64,000 nucleotides of DNA. It comes from Sphaerotilus montanus. Its GTDB lineage: Bacteria; Pseudomonadota; Gammaproteobacteria; Burkholderiales; Burkholderiaceae_C. Under the pieces are notes generated by a model. That model was given only the letters and a program-made list of their open reading frames with translations. It was not told the DNA's origin and did not search any database. The stretch lies in contig NZ_JACCFH010000001.1 in assembly GCF_013410775.1 (NCBI RefSeq), positions 4,650,001 through 4,714,000 of the forward strand, given 5' to 3'. Both the position numbers and the translations under genes were made by a program. Numbering within the stretch: the stretch's first letter is position 1; each line of letters opens with the position of its first letter. Shown here piece after piece: positions 11,799 through 23,461 of this stretch.

Positions 11799-13213
11799 AG
11801 CGGGACGTGGTCGCGGACGTACTGCTGGATCACCGCCGTGTCGGCCGGCATGACCTGGAAGCGCTTGGGGCGCGATTCCAGATCGGCCAGCGCGGCCGGG
11901 CGCGGCGCGTGCACGTCGGCGCCGAGCGCTTCGGCGATCGTGCCTTCGAACTTGGCCGGCAGCGCCGTTTCCAGCACGATCATCGGCACGCCGTCTTCAC
12001 GCAGTTCGCGCGCCACCTTCACGCCATCGGCGGTGTGGGTGTCGATCAGCACACCCTGGCCTGCCCAGGTCGCGCGGATCGTGGCGAGGCGGTCAGCGTG
12101 GGTCGAGCGGCCGGACTGGAAGCCGTAGCCCGGGATGCGGGCGAACTCTTCCGGGGACACGGTGAACACGCCCTCGCGGTTCAGCGCATCACCGAACAGC
12201 GCCTTGGTGCGCGCACCGTCGCGGCCGAGCAGGTCGAACACGAAGCGCTCGAAGTTGGACGCCTTGCTGATGTCCATCGACGGGCTCGACGTTTCCCAGG
12301 TCTCGCTGCTGCCGCGCACGCGGTAGGTGCCGGTGCGGAAGAACTCTTCGAGCACGTTGTTCTCGTTGGTCGCGACCACGAGGTGCTTGACCGGCAGGCC
12401 CATCCTGCGTGCGACATGGCCCGCGCAGACATTGCCGAAGTTGCCGGACGGAACCGTAAAGCTGACCTGCTCGTCATTCGACTTCGTGGCCTGAAAATAG
12501 CCGGCGAAGTAGTAGACGACCTGCGCCAGCAGCCGCGCCCAGTTGATCGAGTTGACGGTGCCGATGCGGTAGGCGCGCTTGAACTCCAGGTCGTTCGAGA
12601 CCGCCTTGACGATGTCCTGGCAGTCGTCGAACACACCTTCGACGGCGAGGTTGTGGATGTTCTCGTCCTGCAGGCTGAACATCTGCGCCTGCTGGAACGG
12701 GCTCATGCGGCCGTACGGCGAGAGCATGAACACACGCACGCCGGCCTTGCCGCGCATCGCGTATTCCGCCGCGCTGCCGGTGTCGCCGGAGGTGGCGCCG
12801 AGGATGTTGAGCTGCTCGCCGCGGCGACCGAGTTCGTACTCGAACAGGTTGCCCAGCAGCTGCATCGCCATGTCCTTGAAGGCCAGCGTCGGCCCGTTGG
12901 ACAGCGACTCCAGGCACAGGCCCGGCTCCAGCGGCTTCAGGGGGACGATCGCCTCCGTGCCGAAAACTTCCGCGGTGTAGGTCTTGCGGGTCAGGGCGCG
13001 CAGGTCGTCGGCCGGGATGTCGTCGATGTAGAGCGACAGGATCTCGAAGGCGAGGTCGGCGTAGGACAGGCCGCGCCACGCGGCGAGCGTGGCGGCGTCG
13101 ATCTGCGGGTAGGCGACGGGCAGGTACAGACCGCCGTCCGGAGCGAGGCCCTCCAGCAGGATCTCGCAGAAACGGCGCTCGGTCTGGTCGCCTCGGGTGC
13201 TGATGTACTTCAT
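11795..13213 (-). CDS. thrC: Threonine synthase
   Basis: PLP enzyme that converts O-phosphohomoserine to threonine. The 472-aa protein begins MKYISTRGDQ, has the PLP lysine in LAFKDMAMQLL (Lys about 113), the ATSGDTGSAAEYAMRG phosphate-binding loop and the VPSGNFGNVCAGHVARRMG segment. Length and motifs fit the longer class of threonine synthase found in E. coli and other proteobacteria. It follows hom by 30 bp and is followed by mobB with a 4-nt overlap, linking threonine synthesis to the molybdopterin genes in one transcript. Confidence 0.97.
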   Translation of the reverse strand: MKYISTRGDQTERRFCEILLEGLAPDGGLYLPVAYPQIDAATLAAWRGLSYADLAFEILSLYIDDIPADDLRALTRKTYTAEVFGTEAIVPLKPLEPGLCLESLSNGPTLAFKDMAMQLLGNLFEYELGRRGEQLNILGATSGDTGSAAEYAMRGKAGVRVFMLSPYGRMSPFQQAQMFSLQDENIHNLAVEGVFDDCQDIVKAVSNDLEFKRAYRIGTVNSINWARLLAQVVYYFAGYFQATKSNDEQVSFTVPSGNFGNVCAGHVARRMGLPVKHLVVATNENNVLEEFFRTGTYRVRGSSETWETSSPSMDISKASNFERFVFDLLGRDGARTKALFGDALNREGVFTVSPEEFARIPGYGFQSGRSTHADRLATIRATWAGQGVLIDTHTADGVKVARELREDGVPMIVLETALPAKFEGTIAEALGADVHAPRPAALADLESRPKRFQVMPADTAVIQQYVRDHVPL

Positions 13214-13243
13214 CGTGTGTGCTTCAGAGGGCCCACTGCCGGC

Positions 13244-14554
13244 TCACGCCAGCTCTTCCTTGCGCAGCGACACGATCGGCGCCAGCACCGTCGCCAGCGC
13301 CTGCATCTGCGCCAGCGCCGCGCGCATCACACCTTCCTGCGTCTCGTGCGTCAGGATGATGACGTCGGTCTGGTGCTCGCCGTCGTTCGATTCGCGCTGC
13401 AGCACGGCGTCGATCGAGATGTCGGACGCGGCCAAGATCGAGGTGATCGCCGACAGCACGCCCTTCTGGTCCGCCACGCGCAGGCGCAGGTAGAACGCGG
13501 TGCGCACCTCCGCGATCGGCAGGATCGGCGTGGTACGCAGCTCGTCCGGCTGGAACGCGAGGTGCGGCACGCGGTGGTCCGGGTCGGCGGTGTGCAGGCG
13601 GGTGATGTCGACCAGGTCGGCGATCACGGCGGAGGCGGTCGGCTCGGAGCCTGCGCCCTTGCCGTAGTACAGCGTCGTGCCCACGGCGTCACCGTGGACC
13701 ATCACCGCGTTCATCGCGCCTTCGACATTGGCGATCAGGCGCTTGCTCGGCACCAGCGTCGGGTGCACGCGCAACTCGATGCCGTTGTCGCGGCGCTTGG
13801 CGATGCCCAGCAGCTTGATGCGGTAGCCGAGCTGTTCGGCGTAGCGGATGTCCACGGCGGACAGCTTGGTGATGCCTTCGACGTGGGCCTTGTCGAACTG
13901 CACCGGCACGCCGAACGCGATCGCGCTCATCAGCGTGGCCTTGTGCGCAGCGTCCACGCCCTCGATGTCGAAGGTCGGGTCGGCTTCGGCGTAGCCCAGG
14001 CGCTGCGCTTCCTTCAGCACCACCTCGAAGTCGAGGCCCTTGTCGCGCATCTCGGACAGGATGAAGTTGGTCGTGCCGTTGATGATGCCGGCGACCCACT
14101 GGATCTCGTTGGCGGTCAGGCCTTCGCGCAGCGCCTTGATGATCGGGATGCCGCCCGCGACCGCGGCTTCGAACGCGACCATCACGCCCTTCTCACGGGC
14201 CGCCGCGAAGATCTCGGTGCCATGCACGGCCAGCAGCGCCTTGTTGGCGGTGACGACGTGCTTGCCCGCGGCGATCGCTTCGAGGACCAGCGCCCGCGCG
14301 ATGCCGTAGCCACCGATCAGCTCGATGACGATGTCGATCTCGGGGTTGGCGATCACCTGGCGGCCATCGGCGACCACGGCCACGCCGTCGCCGACGATCT
14401 CGCGGGCGCGCTCGACGTTCAGGTCCGCCACCATCGTGATCTCGATGCCGCGGCCCGCGCGGCGGCGGATCTCTTCCTGGTTGCGCTTGAGCACGTTGAA
14501 CGTGCCGCTGCCGACGGTACCGATGCCCAGCAGGCCGACTTGGATGGGTTTCAT
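13244..14554 (-). CDS. hom: Homoserine dehydrogenase
   Basis: Reduces aspartate semialdehyde to homoserine, the branch point for threonine and methionine. The 436-aa protein has the nucleotide-binding motif GLLGIGTVGSGTFNVL at the N terminus, the catalytic domain with GIINGTTNFILSEM and EADPTFDIEGVDAAHK, and a C-terminal ACT domain beginning around AFYLRLRVADQKGVLS that normally senses threonine. It is monofunctional (no aspartokinase). An open frame continues upstream to 15796 through alaA but is not a fusion: the ATG at 14554 fits the family start, and the alaA frame is different. Confidence 0.97.
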   Translation of the reverse strand: MKPIQVGLLGIGTVGSGTFNVLKRNQEEIRRRAGRGIEITMVADLNVERAREIVGDGVAVVADGRQVIANPEIDIVIELIGGYGIARALVLEAIAAGKHVVTANKALLAVHGTEIFAAAREKGVMVAFEAAVAGGIPIIKALREGLTANEIQWVAGIINGTTNFILSEMRDKGLDFEVVLKEAQRLGYAEADPTFDIEGVDAAHKATLMSAIAFGVPVQFDKAHVEGITKLSAVDIRYAEQLGYRIKLLGIAKRRDNGIELRVHPTLVPSKRLIANVEGAMNAVMVHGDAVGTTLYYGKGAGSEPTASAVIADLVDITRLHTADPDHRVPHLAFQPDELRTTPILPIAEVRTAFYLRLRVADQKGVLSAITSILAASDISIDAVLQRESNDGEHQTDVIILTHETQEGVMRAALAQMQALATVLAPIVSLRKEELA

Positions 14555-14607
14555 GGCGATTGTTCTACGGTCAAAAAAACGGGTCGAAAAAAAGGATTGA
14601 GCGATGG

Positions 14608-15837
14608 TCAGGTGCCATGACGGCGGCGGTAGCCATCCAGGAAGCGGGCAATGCGGCCCACCGCGTCGGACAGGTCGTCCGAGTTGGGCAGGAAGACGAG
14701 GCGGAAGTGGTCCGGCGTGGCCCAGTTGAAGCCGGTGCCCTGCACGATCAGCACCTTCTCCTCGGCCAGCAGCTCGTAGGCGAACTGCTGGTCGTCCTCG
14801 ATGGGATACATCTTCGGGTCGAGCCTGGGGAACATGTACAGCGCAGCCTTCGGCTTCACGCAGGTCACGCCCGGGATCTCGGTCAACAGCTTGTGCGCCA
14901 GATCCCGCTGGCGGCAAAGACGGCCGCCGGGCTGAACAAGGTCCTTGATGCTCTGGTAGCCGCCGAGCGCGGTCTGGATGGCGAGCTGCCCCGGCGTGTT
15001 CGCGCACAGGCGCATCGAGGCCAGCATGTTCAGCCCCTCGATGTAGTCGCGGGCATGGCGCTTGTCGCCCGACACGACCATCCAGCCTGCCCGATAACCG
15101 CAGGCGCGGTAGTTCTTGCTCAGGCCGTTGAAGGTCAGGATCAGCACGTCGTCGGCGAGGGCCGCGATGCTGGTGTGGGTGTGACCGTCGTAGAGCGTCT
15201 TGTCGTAGATCTCGTCGGCGAAGATGATGAGCTGGTGCTCGCGCGCCACCTGCACGATCTCGCGCAGCACCGCGTCCGGGTAGAGCGCGCCGGTCGGGTT
15301 GTTCGGGTTGATGACGACGATGGCCTTGGTGCGCGGCGTGATCTTGGCGCGGATGTCGGCGATGTCGGGCATCCACTCGGACTGCTCGTCGCACACGTAA
15401 TGCACCGGCTTGCCACCCGACAGCGCCACGACCGCGGTGTAGAGCGGGTAGTCCGGCGACGGGATCAGCACCTCGTCGCCGTCGTCGAGCAGCGCGTTCA
15501 TGCTCATCGCGATCAGCTCGGAGGCGCCATTGCCCAGGTACACGTCGTCGACGGTGACGCCCTTGACGCCCTTCTCCTGCGTGTAGTGCACGACCGACTT
15601 GCGCGGCGCGAACAGGCCCTTCGAATCCGTGTAACCGGCCGAATGCGGCATGTTGCGGATCATGTCCTGCACGATCTCGTCCGGCGGTTCCAGCCCGAAC
15701 ACGGCCAGATTGCCGATGTTGAGCTTGATGATCTTGTGGCCCTCTTCCTCCATCTGGCGGGCCTTCTCCAGCACGGGCCCGCGGATGTCGTAGCACACGT
15801 TGGCGAGCTTGCTGGACTTGGCGACGGTCTTGAGCAC
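14608..15837 (-). CDS. alaA: Pyridoxal phosphate-dependent aminotransferase, AlaA type
   Basis: Fold-type I aminotransferase (alanine/glutamate transaminase, AlaA group). It shows KSSKLANVCYDIRGPVLEKA, VINPNNPTGALYP, the IFADEIYD aspartate loop, the PLP lysine in FNGLSKNYRACG and ASMRLCANTPGQLAIQTALG, all close to E. coli AlaA. Start: an upstream TTG at 15870 would add 11 residues, but the GTG at 15837 aligns with the E. coli N terminus and has AGGA about 8 nt before it, so I prefer GTG (409 aa). First gene of the leftward alaA-hom-thrC unit; in beta-proteobacteria this order is standard. Confidence 0.93.
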   Translation of the reverse strand: MLKTVAKSSKLANVCYDIRGPVLEKARQMEEEGHKIIKLNIGNLAVFGLEPPDEIVQDMIRNMPHSAGYTDSKGLFAPRKSVVHYTQEKGVKGVTVDDVYLGNGASELIAMSMNALLDDGDEVLIPSPDYPLYTAVVALSGGKPVHYVCDEQSEWMPDIADIRAKITPRTKAIVVINPNNPTGALYPDAVLREIVQVAREHQLIIFADEIYDKTLYDGHTHTSIAALADDVLILTFNGLSKNYRACGYRAGWMVVSGDKRHARDYIEGLNMLASMRLCANTPGQLAIQTALGGYQSIKDLVQPGGRLCRQRDLAHKLLTEIPGVTCVKPKAALYMFPRLDPKMYPIEDDQQFAYELLAEEKVLIVQGTGFNWATPDHFRLVFLPNSDDLSDAVGRIARFLDGYRRRHGT

Positions 15838-15850
15838 GAGGGGGGTCCTG

Positions 15851-15880
15851 TTCGAATGAGATTGCGACAAAAGCTAGAAT
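15851..15880 (+). promoter_or_regulatory. Candidate promoter for the Mth938-like gene
   Basis: TTCGAA (15851-15856) and TAGAAT (15875-15880) separated by 18 bp form a plausible sigma-70 promoter directed rightwards. It lies in the short divergent region shared with alaA, so leftward promoter elements must overlap it. Confidence 0.35.
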
Positions 15881-15942
15881 TTAACGCATCCCGGCCCCAC
15901 CTCCGGACCGTCCCCCACTTCCTGGCGCCCGCGCCGACCGCC

Positions 15943-16326
15943 GTGAAACTCCAGCCCGACCGCATCGAAGGCGTCAACGCCATCTTTTCCACGACGCACG
16001 ACGCCGTGTCCGTGAACAACCAGGTCGGCCTGCAGCAGTGGCGCAGCAGCGTGATCGTGCCGTTCAAGGGGGATGTGGTGGCCTGGGCCTGCACGCGCCA
16101 CGAGGATCTGACGCGCGAGGACTTCGATGCGCTGATGGTCTACAAGCCGGAACTGGTGATCTTCGGCAGCGGAAAGAAGATCCGCTTCGTCCACCCTTCG
16201 CTGATCCGGACGCTGATCGATGCGCGCATCGGCGTGGAATGCATGGACACGCTGGCCGCCTGCCGCACCTACAACGTGCTCGCCAGCGAAAACCGCCGGG
16301 TCGTGGCCGCGCTGCTGATCGGCTGA
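15943..16326 (+). CDS. Mth938-like domain (DUF498) protein
   Basis: Small protein (127 aa) of the Mth938/DUF498 family, related to NDUFAF3, an assembly factor of respiratory complex I in mitochondria; function in bacteria is not established. The core features are VNNQVGLQQWRSSVIVPF, the ELVIFGSGKKIRFVHPSL segment and a closing GVECMDTLAACRTYNVLASE. The GTG start (VKLQPDRIEG) is chosen because homologues begin MKLQPD; a much longer open frame upstream is antisense to alaA. Divergent from alaA and followed by the peroxiredoxin gene. Confidence 0.85.
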   Translation: MKLQPDRIEGVNAIFSTTHDAVSVNNQVGLQQWRSSVIVPFKGDVVAWACTRHEDLTREDFDALMVYKPELVIFGSGKKIRFVHPSLIRTLIDARIGVECMDTLAACRTYNVLASENRRVVAALLIG

Positions 16327-16387
16327 TCGAAGTCGAGGGAATGCACGTGCCCATCCCGCCGGATGGCTGCAGGCCACCGACTGGACT

Positions 16388-16393
16388 TATAAT
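16388..16393 (+). promoter_or_regulatory. -10 box upstream of the peroxiredoxin gene
   Basis: Perfect TATAAT in the 112-bp gap before the peroxiredoxin gene, about 45 bp upstream of its ATG. The matching -35 region is poor (TGGCTG at 18 bp). Confidence 0.5.
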
Positions 16394-16438
16394 AGACGGC
16401 TTATCCCCGTCAGGGATCCTCAGACTTAAAGAAATTGC

Positions 16439-16915
16439 ATGACGCCCGCTCTCAACAAACCTCTTCCGGAACTTGAAGCGAATGCAACCGGCGGCGTGAA
16501 ATTCACCCCCCAGGCGTTCCTCGGCAAAACCGTGGTGCTGTATTTCTACCCGAAAGACAACACACCCGGCTGCACCACTGAAGCCATGCAGTTTCGTGAC
16601 CACCACAAGGATTTCACGAGCGTTGGCGCCGTGGTGTTCGGTGTCTCTCGCGACAACATGGCCTCGCACGACAAGTTCAAGCAGAACCTGGAACTGCCCT
16701 TCGAGCTGATCGCCGACACCGAAGAAAAGCTCTGCCACATGTTCGGCGTGGTCAAGAACAAGATCATGTACGGCAAGAAGGTCAAGGGCATCGAGCGCTC
16801 GACCTTCCTGATTGACCCCGCTGGCGTGCTGCGCGCCGAATGGCGTGGCATCAAGGTGGCCGGCCATGTGGAAGAAGTGCTCAAGACCGTCAAGGAGCTG
16901 AAGAGCCCCGCCTGA
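16439..16915 (+). CDS. bcp: Thioredoxin-dependent thiol peroxidase, BCP/PrxQ type
   Basis: Peroxiredoxin that reduces H2O2 and organic hydroperoxides. The 158-aa protein has the active-site motif YPKDNTPGCTTEAMQF with the peroxidatic Cys at residue 45 and the Arg in the FGVSRDN segment. The resolving Cys found five residues later in E. coli BCP is replaced by Met 50; the only other Cys is at 99 (EKLCHMF), so this is either a 1-Cys enzyme or uses a different resolving position. It has its own -10 box and is followed by a strong terminator. Confidence 0.93.
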   Translation: MTPALNKPLPELEANATGGVKFTPQAFLGKTVVLYFYPKDNTPGCTTEAMQFRDHHKDFTSVGAVVFGVSRDNMASHDKFKQNLELPFELIADTEEKLCHMFGVVKNKIMYGKKVKGIERSTFLIDPAGVLRAEWRGIKVAGHVEEVLKTVKELKSPA

Positions 16916-16994
16916 GCACGCTTGGCGACACCGGCGGCCTGTGCATAATGGGTTCATGCGCGTAAGACATGAACCGCATCCGCCGACCAACGAG

Positions 16995-17029
16995 AAGCCG
17001 TACAGCTTGCTGTGCGGCTTTTTCTTTTT
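16995..17029 (+). terminator. Terminator after bcp
   Basis: Eleven-base-pair stem (AAGCCGTACAG / CTGTGCGGCTT, one G-U pair) with a CTTG loop, followed by a T-rich run of about ten bases. It lies only 18 bp upstream of the next start codon, so it could also act as a leader terminator for the PhoH-like gene if transcription reads through. Confidence 0.85.
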
Positions 17030-17047
17030 CCAGTGACGCCATAGCTC

Positions 17048-18730
17048 ATGCCTCTGCCCAAACCTCCCGCCAAGCGCGGCACCATCCTTGATCCTTCCGC
17101 CTTTGACGCCCAGGCCGCGCCCAAACCCGCGCGCCGAACGCTGAAAGCCCCGGCAGAAGAGTCCGTCGCCCTGGAGTTGCAGCCGCCGCCCCCGCCGGCA
17201 GCGGCACCGCCGGTTGTCAGACCGGCGCCGGCGGGCCTGCCCGTCAAGGCCGCCGTGTCCCCGGCTGCGCGTCCTGCCTCGGTCGCCCGTCCGGCCCCCA
17301 AGGCGACCCGGACACGCTCCGCCCGCACCGGTCCGGCCAAGCTGTTCGTCCTCGACACGAACGTGCTGATGCACGACCCGATGAGCCTGTTCCGCTTCGA
17401 GGAACACGACGTCTACCTGCCGATGATCACGCTCGAAGAGCTGGATGGCCACAAGAAGGGCATGAGCGAAGTCTCGCGCAATGTCCGGCAGGTCAGCCGC
17501 GAGCTGGATGCGCTGGCCGCCAGCCAGGGCGATTCCTCGAAATTCGACCCCGCCGCAGGCATCCCGCTGGCCCGCACCGGCCACAAGGACGCCGGCGGCA
17601 AGCTGTTCTTCCAGACCACCTTCGTCGACTTCAAGCTGCCCGACGGCCTGCCGCAGGGCAAGGCCGACAACCAGATCCTCGGTGTCGTGCAGGCCCTGCG
17701 CGGCCAGCAACCCGAGCGCGAGATCGTGCTGGTGTCCAAGGACATCAACATGCGCATCAAGGCGCGCGCGCTGGGTCTGCCGGCAGAGGACTACTTCAAC
17801 GACAAGACGCTGGAAGACGGCGACCTGCTCTACACCGGCGTCCTGGCCCTGCCCGCGGACTTCTGGGAGCGCCACGGCAAGACCATGGAGAGCTGGCAGC
17901 AAGGCGGCTCGACCTTCTACCGCATCAGCGGCCCGCTGGTCCCGTCGCTGATGATCAACCAGTTCGTCTACCTGGAGAGCCCGGGCAACGCGCCGCTGTA
18001 CGCCCGCGTCACCGAGATCACCGGCAAGTCGGCCGTGCTGAAGACGCTCAAGGACTACACCCACGCCAAGAACGGCGTCTGGGGCGTGGCGGCGCGCAAC
18101 CGCGAGCAGAACTTCGCGCTCAACCTGCTGATGGACCCGGACTGCGACTTCATCACGCTGACCGGCACGGCCGGCACCGGCAAGACGCTGATGACGCTGG
18201 CCGCCGCGCTCAGCCAGGTGCTCGACGAGCGGCGCTACACCGAGATCATCGTCACCCGCGTGACCGTCCCGGTGGGCGAGGACATCGGCTTCCTGCCCGG
18301 CAACGAGGAGGAGAAGATGAGCCCGTGGATGGGCGCGCTCGACGACAACCTCGAAGTGCTGGCCCGCGGCGAGACGGCCGCCGGCGAGTGGGGCCGCGCC
18401 GCCACCAATGATCTGGTGCGCAGCAAGATCAAGATCAAGAGTCTGAACTTCATGCGCGGGCGCACCTTCCTGAACAAGATCGTCATCATCGACGAGGCAC
18501 AGAATCTGACGCCCAAGCAGATGAAGACGCTGATCACGCGGGCGGGTCCGGGCACCAAGATCATCTGCCTGGGCAACCTGGCGCAGATCGACACGCCCTA
18601 CCTCACCGAAGGCAGTTCGGGCCTGACCTTCGCGGTGGACCGTTTCAAGGGCTGGCCGCACGCTGGCCACATCACGCTCGCACGCGGCGAGCGCTCCCGT
18701 CTGGCTGACTTTGCGTCCGAGGTGCTCTGA
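17048..18730 (+). CDS. PIN domain-PhoH family ATPase
   Basis: Two-domain protein of 560 aa. After a Pro/Ala-rich disordered leader (about residues 1-95), a PIN nuclease-like domain begins at LFVLDTNVLMHDP with conserved acidic residues (LDTN, LEELDGHK). The C-terminal half is a PhoH ATPase with Walker A LTGTAGTGKTLMTL, a Walker B-like IVIIDEAQN and a GPGTKIICLGNLAQID sensor segment. The PIN-PhoH fusion (PhoH2-like/YlaK group) is linked to RNA unwinding and cleavage in other bacteria. It stands alone, flanked by terminators on both sides. No phosphate box was noticed upstream. Confidence 0.92.
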   Translation: MPLPKPPAKRGTILDPSAFDAQAAPKPARRTLKAPAEESVALELQPPPPPAAAPPVVRPAPAGLPVKAAVSPAARPASVARPAPKATRTRSARTGPAKLFVLDTNVLMHDPMSLFRFEEHDVYLPMITLEELDGHKKGMSEVSRNVRQVSRELDALAASQGDSSKFDPAAGIPLARTGHKDAGGKLFFQTTFVDFKLPDGLPQGKADNQILGVVQALRGQQPEREIVLVSKDINMRIKARALGLPAEDYFNDKTLEDGDLLYTGVLALPADFWERHGKTMESWQQGGSTFYRISGPLVPSLMINQFVYLESPGNAPLYARVTEITGKSAVLKTLKDYTHAKNGVWGVAARNREQNFALNLLMDPDCDFITLTGTAGTGKTLMTLAAALSQVLDERRYTEIIVTRVTVPVGEDIGFLPGNEEEKMSPWMGALDDNLEVLARGETAAGEWGRAATNDLVRSKIKIKSLNFMRGRTFLNKIVIIDEAQNLTPKQMKTLITRAGPGTKIICLGNLAQIDTPYLTEGSSGLTFAVDRFKGWPHAGHITLARGERSRLADFASEVL

Positions 18731-18753
18731 GCACACCCGCTCCGCAGCGACAC

Positions 18754-18780
18754 AACAAGGCGCCTCAGGGCGCCTTTGTT
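18754..18780 (+). terminator. Terminator after the PhoH-like gene
   Basis: AACAAGGCGCC-TCA-GGGCGCCTTTGTT hairpin; the stem itself supplies the short T run. Located 24 bp after the stop codon. Confidence 0.75.
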
Positions 18781-18977
18781 CATTGAAAGACGAACAGATG
18801 CGCCAAATCCATTCCCGGCACATCAAACCGGCGCATCCGGTGACCAATGGTCACCATGGTCCGCCTCGTGAACTATGCACACCCTGCAGATTGACCCCAT
18901 GACGCCGTCGCCTATGATCGCGCGAAAAATCAACACGACTCCAATCCGGACACGGCCCAGGGAAGGCACACGACGCG

Positions 18978-20618
18978 ATGCATGCAGGTGACGATTCAGC
19001 AGCACTGGACAGGATCAGGACCGTCCTGGACCAGGGGTTGCCCCGGCAGGCCCACGCGCTGGCTGCTGCGGTGCTGGCGGATGCGAGATCCGACGGCGAT
19101 CTGCTGATGCAGGCGCGGGCCTTGCACCTGCTGGGGCGCGCAGAACATCTGGATGCCAACCTGAATGCCGCGCTGTCACTGGCGCGGCAGGCGGCCCACC
19201 TGTTTCACGTCCTGGACAAGCCACAGGAAGAGTCCATGGCCCTGTCACATGCCGCGCACCTGGCCACCCTGCTCGGACGGCCGGAAGAGGCGATCGAAAG
19301 CGCCACGCTCGCTGTGCAGCTGGCCGACACCCTGCCACCCGGCCTGCACACCGTGGACGCCTACAACTACCTGGGCGTGGCCGCCACCTGGATCGATGCG
19401 GACCACGCGGACCGCATCCTGTTGAAGACCATCGAACTCGCGCAGCGGCTCCTCCCGCCCCATGCGGCCGCCCGCCCGATGGTGAACCGGCTGGTCAACG
19501 AGCTGTACCGGCTGGAGCTGTGCCTGCAGCGCGGGCAGGCGCCGGTGCTTCGATCGGCGATGTGGGCACAGCTGGAGGACTTCCGGCAACTCGCACGACC
19601 GCCAACCGGAACCGGTGCGCCGCCGCCCGACGACCTCTGCGTCCCGGTGATGCAGTCCATGCTGGGCATCGTCAGCGCCGGATTCCAGGCCCACAGCGGA
19701 CAGTGCCTGAAGGCGCTGGACACGGCGCTCGGCATCGACACCCGCCCCCTGCCGCGCTGGCTGCACGCGTTCGTCCACTGGATCGTGGCGCGCTGCCAGC
19801 TGGCCGCGGAGCAATGGACCGCCGCCTTGACAACAACGCAGCGCACGCTGGACATCGCGTGCCCACAGGGTCAGCTCCATTTCGAACTCATGTCGCGCTG
19901 CCAGCGCATGGAAGCGTTCAGAGCACTGGGGGATGCGGATGGCCTGCACGCCGAATTCCACGCTTTTCGCACCTGCCAGCTGCGCCAGCAGACCGAGGTC
20001 ATCACCAACCGCGAGCAGATGGCCGCCCTGCACCTGGCCTGGCGCGAGCAGACACGTGCCCTGGAAGCGCTGCACACCAGCACCCGCGCGCTGGAGCAGC
20101 TGACGCTGGAAGATCCCCTGACGGGGCTGGCCAACCGCCGCCACCTGGAGCGCCGGCTGGACGAGCTGCTGAGGCCGCATCCGGAGCACCCGGTGACGCC
20201 ATGGTGCCTGGTGATGATCGACATCGACGGCTTCAAGCAGATCAACGACCAGTACACGCACGTGCTGGGGGACGACGTGCTGCGCCAGATGGCACACCTG
20301 CTGCGCGGGCTCACCCGGCCGCAGGATCTGGCCGTGCGGCTGGCGGGCGACGAATTCGTGCTGATCCTGCACGACACGACCGAGCAGACCGGGGTCCGCC
20401 TGGTCGATCGCCTGAACGGCGCCATCGACCTGCACCCCTGGTCGGCCATCCAGCCCGGACTGGCCGTGCGCGCCAGCATCGGACTGGCCCAGGCGCATCC
20501 CGACGACAGCAGCGCCAGTCTGCTGCGCCGCAGCGATCTGCGCATGTATGCCGACAAGACCGACAAGCTCGCCAGGCACCTCGCCCAGCGGTCCGGCGCG
20601 GCCACACCGGACCGTTGA
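18978..20618 (+). CDS. Diguanylate cyclase with TPR-like N-terminal region (AGDEF variant)
   Basis: Cytoplasmic protein, 546 aa. Residues 1-360 are helical, rich in Ala/Leu and paired-helix repeats, resembling tetratricopeptide sensor regions. The C-terminal GGDEF domain starts EDPLTGLANRRHLERRLDE and includes the MIDIDGFKQINDQY metal and substrate segment. The signature is AGDEF (456-460) rather than GGDEF, preceded at the right distance by RPQD, the inhibitory I-site RxxD. AGDEF enzymes can be active, so this likely makes c-di-GMP, but activity is not certain. No signal peptide or membrane helix was seen. The 247 bp upstream hold nothing recognisable. Confidence 0.88.
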   Translation: MHAGDDSAALDRIRTVLDQGLPRQAHALAAAVLADARSDGDLLMQARALHLLGRAEHLDANLNAALSLARQAAHLFHVLDKPQEESMALSHAAHLATLLGRPEEAIESATLAVQLADTLPPGLHTVDAYNYLGVAATWIDADHADRILLKTIELAQRLLPPHAAARPMVNRLVNELYRLELCLQRGQAPVLRSAMWAQLEDFRQLARPPTGTGAPPPDDLCVPVMQSMLGIVSAGFQAHSGQCLKALDTALGIDTRPLPRWLHAFVHWIVARCQLAAEQWTAALTTTQRTLDIACPQGQLHFELMSRCQRMEAFRALGDADGLHAEFHAFRTCQLRQQTEVITNREQMAALHLAWREQTRALEALHTSTRALEQLTLEDPLTGLANRRHLERRLDELLRPHPEHPVTPWCLVMIDIDGFKQINDQYTHVLGDDVLRQMAHLLRGLTRPQDLAVRLAGDEFVLILHDTTEQTGVRLVDRLNGAIDLHPWSAIQPGLAVRASIGLAQAHPDDSSASLLRRSDLRMYADKTDKLARHLAQRSGAATPDR

Positions 20619-20627
20619 CCGACCGGG

Positions 20628-23386
<2,759 letters not shown>

Positions 23387-23461
23387 TCAAGGAACCGGAA
23401 GTCGCAAAGCACGCAGTCTACTGATCCACCTGACACGGAACCCACGGGTATCCTCGTGCCC

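Noticed and set aside
13244-15796. 850-codon frame suggesting a fusion of hom with an upstream domain
   Set aside because: The upstream part is the wrong frame of alaA; homoserine dehydrogenase begins cleanly at the ATG at 14554.
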